Below, in pieces: positions 16,956 through 25,738 of a DNA stretch of 47,238 bases. This DNA is from an uncultured Lachnospiraceae bacterium (GTDB taxonomy: Bacteria > Bacillota > Clostridia > Lachnospirales > Lachnospiraceae): the NCBI GenBank assembly GCA_910585965.1, contig CAJUHH010000023.1:1-47238 (forward strand), written 5' to 3'. Numbering within the stretch: position 1 is the first letter of the stretch; each line of letters begins with the position of its first letter. The notes under the pieces are model-generated. The model was not told where the DNA came from. It did not search any database and was given only the letters and a program-made list of their open reading frames with translations. A program made the position numbers and the translations under genes.

Positions 16956-17183
16956 TTACGCATTTTCTACTTCAATCATTTCCGCATCCGCTTTCCTGAT
17001 GGAAAGTTCGTAGCCTCGGACAGTCACTTCTATCGGGTCTCCCAGAGGCGCCACCTTACGGATCTGCACATCCACGCCCTTCGTCAGCCCCATGTCCATG
17101 AACCGGCGCTTGACCGCCCCCTCCCCGTGGAGTTTTACCACCCGGACAGTATCACCGACTTTTGATTCTCTCAATGTTTTCAT
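16956..17183 (-). CDS. feoA: FeoA-type protein (proximal to feoB)
   Basis: A 75-residue FeoA/SH3-like protein: MKTLRESKVGDTVRVVKLHG, then RRFMDMGLTKGVDVQIRKVA, PLGDPIEVTVRGYELSIRKA. The DMGLTKG turn is diagnostic. A frame extends upstream to 17249, but the ATG at 17183 has GAGGAGGAAGGAAG directly before it and matches the family start. FeoA is a small cytoplasmic partner needed for full FeoB activity. It is the second of two feoA copies, 100 bp after the first, and precedes feoB across two terminator-like hairpins. Confidence 0.92.
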   Translation of the reverse strand: MKTLRESKVGDTVRVVKLHGEGAVKRRFMDMGLTKGVDVQIRKVAPLGDPIEVTVRGYELSIRKADAEMIEVENA

Positions 17184-17282
17184 TTCTTCCTTCCTCCTCG
17201 TTTTATAATAGATACGCTCCCATCCCTTGCGCAAAAAAGCTCCAGGCAAAACAGCCCTTGCCGTAAGCCTTGGGATTCCCCT

Positions 17283-17495
17283 TCAAACGATGATTTTCTG
17301 CGCCATCTCTTTGCTGACCGCGATACGGGAGTCCTTCACATTCACGATCACATTGCCCCCGATGGCATTTATCACCGTGACCGCCTCTCCCACAACAAAA
17401 CCGAGGTTCTCCAAATGTGCCTTTATTTCCTGTTTTCCCCCAATTTTCCTGATCATGTTTTCCTCTCCTACTCCTGCCAATGTAAGCGGCATCAT
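17283..17495 (-). CDS. feoA: FeoA-type protein (first copy of the cluster)
   Basis: A 70-residue FeoA-like protein starting MMPLTLAGVGEENMIRKIGG, with HLENLGFVVGEAVTVINAIG and NVIVNVKDSRIAVSKEMAQK. The LENLGF turn and the final RIAVSKEMAQKI are typical of the second FeoA type found in tandem pairs in clostridia. The ATG at 17495 has GGAAGG 7 bp upstream; longer frames to 17546 lack a better site. The sequence differs strongly from the other feoA copy, so the pair is not a recent duplication and may form a heteromeric FeoB partner. It is the first gene after the feo promoter. Confidence 0.9.
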   Translation of the reverse strand: MMPLTLAGVGEENMIRKIGGKQEIKAHLENLGFVVGEAVTVINAIGGNVIVNVKDSRIAVSKEMAQKIIV

Positions 17496-17520
17496 GCATT
17501 CACCTTCCTTGGAATATGTA

Positions 17521-17645
17521 TTAGTCTTCACTAACCTCATGTGCAAAACAATGGATGCCTAACTTCATCAGACATCCTTATGTTTGGTTTTAGTTAGTGT
17601 TTATTAACTATTTATTATAATAAGCTACTTAGCAGATTTTGTCAA
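17521..17645 (-). promoter_or_regulatory. feo promoter with two iron-box-like operators
   Basis: On the minus strand the promoter is near consensus: TTGACA (17645-17640), 17-bp spacer, TATTAT (17622-17617). Two 14-bp dyads follow: TTAGTGTTTATTAA (17594-17607), beginning a few bases after the expected transcription start, and TTAGTCTTCACTAA (17521-17534) 73 bp further down in the leader. The first is embedded in a longer dyad TAGTTA-N8-TAACTA (17591-17610). Both share the TTAG-N6-CTAA layout of DtxR-family boxes. A repressor bound to both could loop or roadblock. The boxes are seen; binding is inferred. Confidence 0.7.
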
Positions 17646-17711
17646 TACTATTTTTGTCGCTAAACACAATTTCATCATACTAACCGAATTTTTTATATTC
17701 AGGTACCGTTT

Positions 17712-19400
17712 TTATTTGTGAGACAAAAGTATAATCGTTTTCACGTGCTTATCATCTTCCAAACTCAAATCCATGTCTTCCTCAATAATCGGAAGTCTGA
17801 ATTTAATGGATTTTAGCCACTGTCCGTTGGGCTGCCGGTCCTCATAAATTTGTATCTCGGAAATCAGCGTTTCCATAAGCTGCCGCCGTTCCACCTCATT
17901 CATGACGGCATACAGCTTTTCAAAATAAATCAGCACCTTGTAAATATTATCGCCTGTAAGTTTTTCCGTTTCAACTGCCTGTTTCTTTGCCCTCACTGCA
18001 ATAAGCTGTGTCTCCGCTTCCTCTATTTTATCATACATCCGGTAAATGCGCTCATCAAGGTCAGCTTTCCGTCTGATATAATGCTTATCATTCGGATCAA
18101 GAGAATCTATTTCCTCTGCCAGCTTAGACTTGACGGCATAATACTGCCGGATCTGTTTCTCATAATCCGCAAGTTCCCCGTCTATGGCTGCGGTATCCAC
18201 TTTACTGCCTATCTTCTCCTGCATCATGGCAGCAAACTTGGGATTGCTCACCAGCTTCGCAATGACTTCCCCCACCGCATCGTCCAAAAGATCCTCCCAT
18301 ATCTGTTTCTTATAATTGCACTTATGCCCGCGTGTCATGGTGCGATGCTTACAGCCATAATAATAAAAATCCTTGTACTTCGTTCCGTCTTTTTTGTGCT
18401 TGATACTCTTATTCCCATACATACCCGCTCCGCAGACCGGACATTTGACAATTCCTGAAAGAAGGTGTGTTTTTGTGTCTTTGCCTCTATTTACATGCTC
18501 ATATCTCTTTGCCTGTGCAAGCAGCTTTACCTGTGCCGCCTGCCAGACTTCCTCATCAATAATTGCTTCATGCAATCCGTCCATCAGAATATAATTATCC
18601 TGCTCGACAAGATGATAGTCATTCCGTGTCCCATGAACCTTTTCCGTTTTTCTACGCCCGTAAGCAATCTTTCCACAATACACCGGATTTTTCAGTATGA
18701 GCCGGATCAAGTGCGCATTAAAAAGAGGATTTTTGCCATTCTGCCGCTGTATTTTATGAATACCGTGATTTTCAAGGTATTTTGCAACACCATTAGCGCC
18801 AATATCCGTATGTATGTACTGGTCAAAGATTACTCTGATAGCTTCTGCTTCTTCCTCACTAATCTGAAGTTTGCCGTCTATCAACTGATAACCATATGGC
18901 GCAAATCCACCGTTCCATTTTCCTTCGCGGGCTTTCTGGATACGCCCTTCCATTGTTTGGACACGGATATTTTCCCGTTCAGTCTCGGCAACTGCTGACA
19001 GGACAGGAATCATCAATTTCCCTGCATCCTTAGAAGAATCAATGCCATCCTCCACACAGATCAGATTTACCCCGAAATCCTGCATAACCTGCAATGTAGA
19101 AAGTACGTCCGCCGCATTTCTGCCAAACCGAGACAGCTTAAAAACGAGAACAAATGAAACGCCGTCTTTCCCTGACTTGATGTCCTCCATCATGCGGTTA
19201 AATTCTAACCGTCCCTCAATGGACTTACCGGATTTTCCAGCATCCTCGTATGTACCGACAATTTCATAATCATTATAATCGGCATACGCTTTCATTCTGG
19301 CTTTCTGTGCGTCCAAGGAATAACCGTCTGTCTGCATGGCTGTGGATACTCTTGTGTATGTGTAAACTTTTATTTTTTCTGTAGAATCCTTTTTCTCCAT
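17712..19400 (-). CDS. Large serine recombinase (resolvase/integrase family)
   Basis: About 562 residues. The catalytic domain begins VYTYTRVSTAMQTDGYSLDA, with the nucleophilic Ser in TRVS at about residue 19, then AGKSGKSIEGRLEFNRMMED and FKLSRFGRNAADVLS, all standard resolvase motifs. A recombinase domain follows (APYGYQLIDGKL ... RLILKNPVYCGKIAYGRRKT). A zinc-ribbon has CPVCGAGM with later CKH and C residues, and a coiled coil occupies residues 400-480. It ends HVKTIILLSHK. The ATG at 19400 is 9 bp after GAGG and is preferred to earlier frame starts at 19406 and 19415. Large serine recombinases integrate and excise phages and conjugative elements. No excision factor or conjugation genes accompany it here, so it looks like the remaining engine of a shrunken element. 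Confidence 0.92.
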   Translation of the reverse strand: MEKKDSTEKIKVYTYTRVSTAMQTDGYSLDAQKARMKAYADYNDYEIVGTYEDAGKSGKSIEGRLEFNRMMEDIKSGKDGVSFVLVFKLSRFGRNAADVLSTLQVMQDFGVNLICVEDGIDSSKDAGKLMIPVLSAVAETERENIRVQTMEGRIQKAREGKWNGGFAPYGYQLIDGKLQISEEEAEAIRVIFDQYIHTDIGANGVAKYLENHGIHKIQRQNGKNPLFNAHLIRLILKNPVYCGKIAYGRRKTEKVHGTRNDYHLVEQDNYILMDGLHEAIIDEEVWQAAQVKLLAQAKRYEHVNRGKDTKTHLLSGIVKCPVCGAGMYGNKSIKHKKDGTKYKDFYYYGCKHRTMTRGHKCNYKKQIWEDLLDDAVGEVIAKLVSNPKFAAMMQEKIGSKVDTAAIDGELADYEKQIRQYYAVKSKLAEEIDSLDPNDKHYIRRKADLDERIYRMYDKIEEAETQLIAVRAKKQAVETEKLTGDNIYKVLIYFEKLYAVMNEVERRQLMETLISEIQIYEDRQPNGQWLKSIKFRLPIIEEDMDLSLEDDKHVKTIILLSHK

Positions 19401-19411
19401 ACTCATAATCC

Positions 19412-19495
19412 TCACTTCATATTTGTGCCTACACTTTTATTAAACATCTCGAAATCGATACGTTTAAAATCGGGATTGTGCAACGCCCATTGCAC
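19412..19495 (-). pseudogene. Remnant of a second KilA-N domain
   Basis: Directly between the KilA-N gene and the recombinase, the minus strand encodes VQWALHNPDFKRIDFEMFNK before a stop. This is the same segment as AVWEELHNPDFNCVQFEAVK in the larger KilA-N fragment, and the DNA agrees closely too (TTGCA-Y-AATCC-Y-GATTTTAA). Only about 20 residues of the domain survive, without a plausible start. It indicates that two KilA-N genes once lay here, or that a piece was copied during rearrangement. Confidence 0.55.
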
Positions 19496-19497
19496 TT

Positions 19498-20178
19498 TTA
19501 TTCATCCGTTCCCATTTGCGGCAGTCTCGATGTATTTAAGGAACTCATGGTCTGCATCTGGCGCACAGCCAAATCATGCAACAAAATCAACCTCTCCGAC
19601 TGCGGCTTACCCTGCCCAATCAGTATCGCATTGCAGCTCTCCATATTTGCAAGAACCAATAATTGATTGAGTGTTGCGTAATCTCTGATATTTCCCTTTT
19701 TGTCTGGATTTCCTGTACGCCATTGCTTTGCGGTTTTACCAAACAACGCTACATTCAACAAATCAGCTTCGCTTGCATATGTATAACCAATCTGCTCCTG
19801 TGTCAAATCAGGCGGTATCAGGTTTGATTTAATAGCATCCGTATGAATATGATAATTCAATTTTGAAATTTCTCTGTTCAAATTCCAGTTCAAAGATAAA
19901 CGGCTGTTTTCATCCATCTTCAGACGCCGATAATCTTTCATAATGTATAATTGAAATTCGGGAGAAATCCATGTTGCAAAAGACATCGCAATATCACTGT
20001 GAGCATATGTACCGCCATAGCGTCCGGCTTTTGAAACAATACCAATCGCATTCATCTGTTCTATCCATTTGGTGGGTGTCATTACAAAACGATTTAATCC
20101 GGCTTCATTTTTAACCGCCTCGAATTGTACACAGTTAAAATCAGGATTATGCAATTCTTCCCAAACTGCCAAAAATTC
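19498..20178 (-). pseudogene. KilA-N domain protein, 5'-truncated and joined to hsdS
   Basis: About 226 codons remain. The KilA-N domain is present from its middle onward: EFLAVWEELHNP, GLNRFVMTPTKWIEQMNAIG, SKAGRYGGTYAHSDIAMSFA, TWISPEFQLYIMKDYRRLK. The C-terminal region (IHTDAIKSNLIPPDLT, YASEADLLNVALFGKTAKQW, GNIRDYATLNQLLVLANMES) looks complete. The first 35-40 residues that should precede VEFL are missing, and no ATG or Shine-Dalgarno is available; the only start is TTG at 20172. Intact relatives are phage antirepressor-like DNA-binding proteins and are often encoded inside type I R-M operons. The frame abuts the broken end of hsdS, so this appears to be a deletion junction. Confidence 0.8.
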
Positions 20179-20889
20179 CCGCTTTCCCTTGATAGAACGC
20201 TATTCCATTACCATCTGTATTAATTGAATTACCTTTTGGCGAAGTACCCATTGTGATAGATGCTATATCATTCAAATTGACTATTTTCCATCCCCTTGGA
20301 ATCTCTCTTTTCAACTCTTCATTCCAGATCATTTTCCCACCAGAAGATTTATAAGGCTTTCCATCATCGTTTGGAAATTCAAACTGTAAAAACCAATAAT
20401 CATAAATGGTTTTTGCCATTAATTCTAATTCAGTATTTATTTTGTTATTGTTCTCTATCTTTTCATCAATGTACGCTAATATTTCCGTTGCTTTTTTTTG
20501 TTCGTGTATAGAAATATCCTCTATTTGAAATCCATCCAATATTTGCATTGTCAAAAACTTAGTCTGTGAACCCTGTGCCTTTTTTTCAAATTTTGCAAGT
20601 TTATTTTTAAGTTGTAATAAATATATTCAATATCATATCCTTGTTTTACTGTGATAACATAAGTCCTCTGGTACGCATTAAATTTTCCCTTATATCGTTG
20701 ACAATGGAATTTTCCAGAAGCATTATTACCTGCCAATAAAATCACATCATCGTCAAACGCAAATGTATTGATTGCCAAAGGTTCAGGGGCGCAAGTGAAA
20801 TATGGATACTTACCCCCTGTTTCGGCAGCATTTGCATCTAATTTTCCAGTTACTATATTACAAGCTTCAGTAAGTTTAATCTTACTCAT
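20147..20889 (-). pseudogene. hsdS: Type I restriction specificity subunit HsdS, frameshifted and 3'-truncated
   Basis: The start MSKIKLTEACNIVTGKLDAN at 20889 overlaps the end of hsdM. The first target recognition domain runs to LQNLKK, where a run of seven A on the minus strand (20586-20580) throws the frame. With eight A the product continues KKKAQGSQTKFLTMQILDGF, the expected HsdS sequence. The central conserved region follows in the other frame (EILAYIDEKIENNNKINTEL, ELMAKTIYDYWFLQFEFPND). The second recognition domain begins (WKIVNLNDIASITMGTSPKG) but stops after FYQGKA near 20180, where KilA-N sequence takes over. Thus half of the DNA-recognition capacity is deleted and the rest is out of frame. 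HsdS would normally choose the methylation and cleavage sequence. Confidence 0.88.
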
Positions 20890-22555
20890 ATTTCAGTTCC
20901 TCCAACCTTTGCTTTATCTCATCTTCCAAAGATTTTCCCTCAGCAAACAACTTTCCCAACCTATCAGCATATGCTATCATTCTTCGCTCAAATGCCTCTT
21001 GTGACAATTCCACAAACTCAATCCCCACTTCAAAGTACTGCCCTGCTGATAAAGAATAATTTTTCTGCACAATCTGCTCATATGTAACAGAAACGCTAAA
21101 ATCTTCAATTACATCCTGATTAATAAATGTATCCTCTATTTTTGTCACTTCATCAGGACGTAAAACTGTTCGCTGATTCTTTCTCTCTTTCCTCTTTTCT
21201 CCTAACTTAGACGCATCTATAAGCATAATATTTCCATCTTGGTTTGACTTATCTATGAAAAGAACAGATACGTTTGTTCCAGTATTTGCAAAAATATTAG
21301 ACGGCATGGAAATAACGCCTTTCAACCAATGTTTATCAACAATCGTCTTGCGTACCGTCTTTTCAATCCCCGATTGTGCAGTAATAAAACCTGTTGGTAC
21401 AACAATAGCTGCTTTTCCATCTTCTTTTAAGCTCCATAGAATATGTTGGATAAAACACAGATATACTCCCATTGATTCTTTTTTCTTATTGGGGACTTTG
21501 GGAACTCCTGCAAAAAATCTTTTAATTCCATCCCTTGCTTCTGAATTCTCCCACTTCTGTTCAATCAGATTTCTGGTAGAGGAAAAATCCATTTTGAATG
21601 GAGGATTCGATGTAATATAGTCAAACTGCTTGACTCCGGAACTTGGATCATGAGCCACATTATAATGTGCCGGTGTTTCCAGAGTGTCCCCTTCAATAAT
21701 ATTGTCCAAACTATTTGTAAGACCATTCAGCAACATATTGGTTCTAAGAAATCTGGATGATTTTCCGGAAATATCCTGTGTATAAACTTGCGCTTTATCT
21801 CCGAAACTTCCCTTTCCTAAAGCATTTGCCAGATGAAGAACCAATGAACCCGAACCTGCGGACGGGTCATACACATCATATATTTTATCCTCTACCGGGG
21901 ACATCTCTACTAAAATCTTTGCAATAATGGCAGAAATGGCTTGTGGTGTGAAATATTCCGCATATACACCACTGGCAACATTGTAATCTTTAATTAGATA
22001 TTCAAAAATCGCACTATAGAAATCAAAATTATTTTTAAATGCTTCTCCAAAATCAAATTTGTCCTGACTGATAATTCCAAAAATATTCTTAGCAAAATTA
22101 TTTCTCTTCGACGCTTCTACATTCTCTGTCACTCTGGTAAACAGTGGCTTTCTTCCGCCATCCGCCGTATCAATACTAAATTCTTCATTTTCCGGATAAT
22201 TAGAAATCCTCTCCAGTGCATCATCAAAAAGCTTATAAAAATCGTTATTCCCGACTTTATTAATTAAACATTCAATGGTATCCTCATACTTAAAAGCTAC
22301 ATCCTGTGGATATGTGTCATAAAATCCCGCAAGCATATCATCATCCTGCAAAACTTTTTCAGTACTCATATCCATATCATTTGCGAAATCTTTCATATTT
22401 GCCATAAACTTATCATTTAAAAACTTGTAGAGAAATACAGAAGTAATCACTACTTCTTCACTTGCTTGATTTGACAATCCGTTAGTCTGGCAAAGTCCCT
22501 TCATTTCATCAATCATCTGTTTTATTTTGTTCTCTAACGTAAAAATATCTGGCAT
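20882..22555 (-). CDS. hsdM: Type I restriction-modification methyltransferase subunit HsdM
   Basis: About 557 residues with an N-terminal HsdM helical domain and an N6-adenine methylase core: SAM motif I DPSAGSGSLVLH near residue 232, and catalytic motif IV NPPF near residue 319 (TSNPPFKMDF). The C-terminal ending (ERRMIAYADRLGKLFAEGKS) fits the family. The ATG at 22555 is 7 bp after GGAG; an ATG two codons earlier overlaps the site too closely. It lies 6-12 bp after hsdR and overlaps hsdS, in the operon order R-M-S. It is the only R-M gene here without an obvious lesion, but without an intact HsdS it should not methylate specific sites unless it uses an S subunit encoded elsewhere. Confidence 0.93.
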   Translation of the reverse strand: MPDIFTLENKIKQMIDEMKGLCQTNGLSNQASEEVVITSVFLYKFLNDKFMANMKDFANDMDMSTEKVLQDDDMLAGFYDTYPQDVAFKYEDTIECLINKVGNNDFYKLFDDALERISNYPENEEFSIDTADGGRKPLFTRVTENVEASKRNNFAKNIFGIISQDKFDFGEAFKNNFDFYSAIFEYLIKDYNVASGVYAEYFTPQAISAIIAKILVEMSPVEDKIYDVYDPSAGSGSLVLHLANALGKGSFGDKAQVYTQDISGKSSRFLRTNMLLNGLTNSLDNIIEGDTLETPAHYNVAHDPSSGVKQFDYITSNPPFKMDFSSTRNLIEQKWENSEARDGIKRFFAGVPKVPNKKKESMGVYLCFIQHILWSLKEDGKAAIVVPTGFITAQSGIEKTVRKTIVDKHWLKGVISMPSNIFANTGTNVSVLFIDKSNQDGNIMLIDASKLGEKRKERKNQRTVLRPDEVTKIEDTFINQDVIEDFSVSVTYEQIVQKNYSLSAGQYFEVGIEFVELSQEAFERRMIAYADRLGKLFAEGKSLEDEIKQRLEELKYE

Positions 22556-22566
22556 TGTCATTCTCC

Positions 22567-25500
22567 TTATTTGAACAACTGTATATTCGTGTATAAATCA
22601 TTCAACAATTGTACATAGAATCCTTTTATTTTTCCATACAATTTTTCTTTCAAAAGAATCTTTGTAACCTTTGATTTTATGGAGTCAGCAAAATTCTTTC
22701 TTCCTTGAATTGTTACTATCTCTTTATCTAAGGCATCTTTTATTTCGTTATATATGATAACTAAGGTATGCTCAATCTCAGATTTATCAGCAGGATATAT
22801 TTCTATTGCATCCTGATAGGTTTTTACAAAAGCATAATTTCCACCATAAATCTTCGATAACCTTTCATTTTCATAATTGATATTTCTCGCCCTTTCAAGA
22901 GCCTCTAATAATTCATCCGTGATAGAATCCAAATCATTTAAATCAGAAATAGATAAATCATTGAAAATCTTCTGCAATAATTCATCCAGCTTTCTGATTT
23001 TAATATCGCCTTTATTTTTATTCTTCTTTATCTCATTTTGTATATCCCTGATAACTTTTGAGAATCTCTGAAATTTAGGATTATCCTGTGTCATCTGTCC
23101 GAGATCCATGATGACAATTTTCACTTTTATAAATTCATACAAAATCTCCACTACTTCTTCATTCGAGATCACATCCATCATATCAACAGTGTTCTGAGAA
23201 AGATTTATAAAATCAATTCTCTCCTGAGTTGATTTCAAGAGTTTTTTATTTTTATCAGAATCAATCTGCGCAGCATAATCCATAGCTCTTGAAAGAATAA
23301 ATTCTGTCTGACATTCCTTGATGCCATTTAAAAGCCTTCTGATTTTAAGCAACGTCTCTTTATTATAAAAAGTAAGCTGTTTTGAAAACCTTTCCAAATT
23401 ATCCGTCGAAATAATATCGTCCAGCTCATCTGCATACTTATGATACTTCCTGTTAATATCTTCTTTATTAACCACCAATCCGGAAAGAGAACCTTCATTT
23501 TCTCCATTTTCATTAAGGTCTGCTTCAAGCTCTTTTATATATGCTTCTATTGTCTTGTCATACTCCTGCTCTATATCCACAAAATCAACGATATAGCCAT
23601 ACTTATAAATCTTTCCATTCGGAGACTTATAAGGTCTGTTTACTCTTGATATGGTCTGCAAAAGTGACTGTGCATGCGGACCTCTAAGAAGATACATCTT
23701 TTTAAGACGCTTCACATCATAGCCTGTTGTGAGCATGAAATTTACCACCAGAATATCAGGAGCAAGCGTTTCTCTAAAGTCCACTTGGTTATTTTTATTG
23801 ATTTGTTTTTGCTTTGGATCGTCTGTATCTGTGATAACAAGTCCAGTATTTAGCTTTGAATTATCTTTAAACCACTGGTGAACCTTTTTCGCCTGTGGAT
23901 TTGTCCGGCACACAATCATCCCTCCAATAGATGTATCTGCGTTCTGAAGCCTGAAATTGACAAAGTCTTTTTCTATAAAAGCACCCAAAGCATTTACATA
24001 AGCACCAGATTCATAAACATCTTTATCTTCAAGCTGTTTATCTTCTATTTCCAAATTCTTTTTAATTTCAGTTTTTACAACAGTATCAATATTTTCCTTT
24101 TTGATTCTAAGCGTATATCCATCAGCAATGGATTTATCATAAAAATATTTATGAATATAATCGCCAAACTTCAAATTAGAGCGTTCTTTCTTTGAAAGTA
24201 ACGGTGTACCAGTAAGAGCAATATAAATGGCATCCATATCACAAATCATAAGATTTTTAAAAAATTCACCTGTGGAAGAATAACTTCTGTGGGCTTCATC
24301 AACAAAAAAGATACGTTGCACCTTGGCGTTATAATCATTCTTCGCTTCTGGCATCTTCCCCTCAAATTTTTGTATATTTACAACACATATTTCACCAATT
24401 GCCTTACTACCAACATCTGTTGAAAGAGCCTTATTCAGCTCTTTGCTAAAACTTGTCTTATGTTCGCAATTAACAGTATTCAAGCCTCTATTAGTAAACT
24501 CGATACTGGCTTGCGTGAGCAAATCAAGTCTGTCCACCACAAAGAAAAATCTTGTGCTGATATCTTTCTTGGAATAATAATCCCTAATAATGCGATTAGA
24601 AAAAGCTGCTATTGCTGTCTTTCCAGATCCCTGTGTATGCCAGATAATACCACCCTTACCGCCAGTTTCTAATCTTTCAATAATTTTTCTAGTGGCAAAA
24701 AATTAAGGATAGCGCATAATATGCTTCTCCGGAATCTGGCTACTAATATACATTATTCCATACTGCAAGAGATACAAGAACCTTTCTTTGTCAAATACAG
24801 AAGTTACAAAACTATTACAAGGTGTTCCTACCTTCAAGTTCTCCGCAAACTCTGGCGTATCTGTTTCATCTGGATTATAACCGCAGTCTTTCATTACATA
24901 TTTGATTGTATCCTCATCAATATCTTTATATGGATACGTTAAATGATACTGTTCATTATCCTCTCTGAAAAATGAAAAGCTGGTATTATTCCCATTTGGC
25001 GTTGTATAAAATGAACCTGCCTTTACATCTTCCGCATCATCATCTTCTTCATATTCCATATTATTAGAAAAAGATACCAACTGAATCAGATTAAAAAATT
25101 TCTTGTAATCTGGATTCTGTAATCTTTTATTTATCATTCGGTCAAATTCTTTTTGTATTCCACCCTCATTATTGGGCTTCTTTACCTCTAGAAACGCAAG
25201 AGGCATACCGTTAATCAAAATATTGATATCAGGTCTGAAAGATCCCTCCTCTGTTCCTTCAACTACACTAAACGGCAATTCATCCACGACTGCAAAATCG
25301 TTTTTTGTTATGTCCTCAAAATCAATAAGTTTTTCTTTATCCTTTGGATCGATAAGCCAATTATAAAACTCTTTTCCCAAATCATTATTTTTTAGCACAT
25401 TATGAATATCTGTAACAATAGTTTTAATTTCATCATATGTAAATTTTCTGCCATTAATGATTTCAAGCGCAGGCTTAAACCTGTTTACAAAAATTTTTGT

Positions 25501-25614
25501 ATTAAAATCTATATCAATGTCATCTGTTTTCAATGACTGATAATTATAATTCAACCTAAGAAATTGAATTGTAGCAGGAATTTTTACCCTTGTATCTTCA
25601 TTAAATGTCAGCAT
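22567..25614 (-). pseudogene. hsdR: Type I restriction endonuclease subunit HsdR, interrupted by one ochre codon
   Basis: The frame from the ATG at 25614 (GGAGG 6 bp upstream) to the stop at 22567 spans 1016 codons and is continuous except for a TAA at 24705-24703, codon 304. Before it: the nuclease domain with PDINILINGMPLAFLEVKKP (PD...ExK site). Directly after it: FFATRKIIERLE and Walker A HTQGSGKT, then FVDEAHRSYSSTGEF (DEAH box), then the helicase and C-terminal domains. The expected family sequence is IMRYPQFFAT, so CAA (Gln) became TAA by a single C-to-T change. The nuclease is thereby cut away from the translocase. A downstream restart at a GTG near 24540 would lack Walker A. No other lesion is visible, so the mutation looks recent. 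Confidence 0.9.
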
Positions 25615-25738
25615 TTTTGACCTCCGCTTTTTATGTATTAAATCACTCATCATTCTTATATCATGCTCTTATTTTCCTAACTACTTTTTTATAGCACTTG
25701 TAGGAAATTTAATTTATTTTACAATATTTATTTAAAAA

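Larger units (their letters stand above)
17712..25614. mobile_element. AT-rich island: serine recombinase, KilA-N remnant, type I R-M genes
   Basis: Between the feo promoter and rlmD lies a block that is visibly AT-richer than its surroundings, especially from 19.5 to 25.7 kb. It carries a large serine recombinase at one end and a type I restriction-modification operon, with a phage-type KilA-N gene fused into hsdS. This content is typical of an integrated defence island. I could not define attachment sites: the best similar sequences at the two ends are short and AT-rich. The boundaries given are gene limits, not proven junctions. Confidence 0.55.

Noticed and set aside
20147..20889. Invertible hsdS locus driven by the nearby recombinase
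   Set aside because: I see no second hsdS recognition domain in opposite orientation and no inverted repeats around hsdS. The recombinase is of the large integrase type, not a DNA invertase.
17680..25693. Possible att-like direct repeat: CTAAC plus TTTTTTATA near 17680-17697 and near 25677-25693
   Set aside because: The shared parts are short and AT-rich with different spacing (4 versus 3 nt), so chance is likely. An empty-site comparison would be needed.
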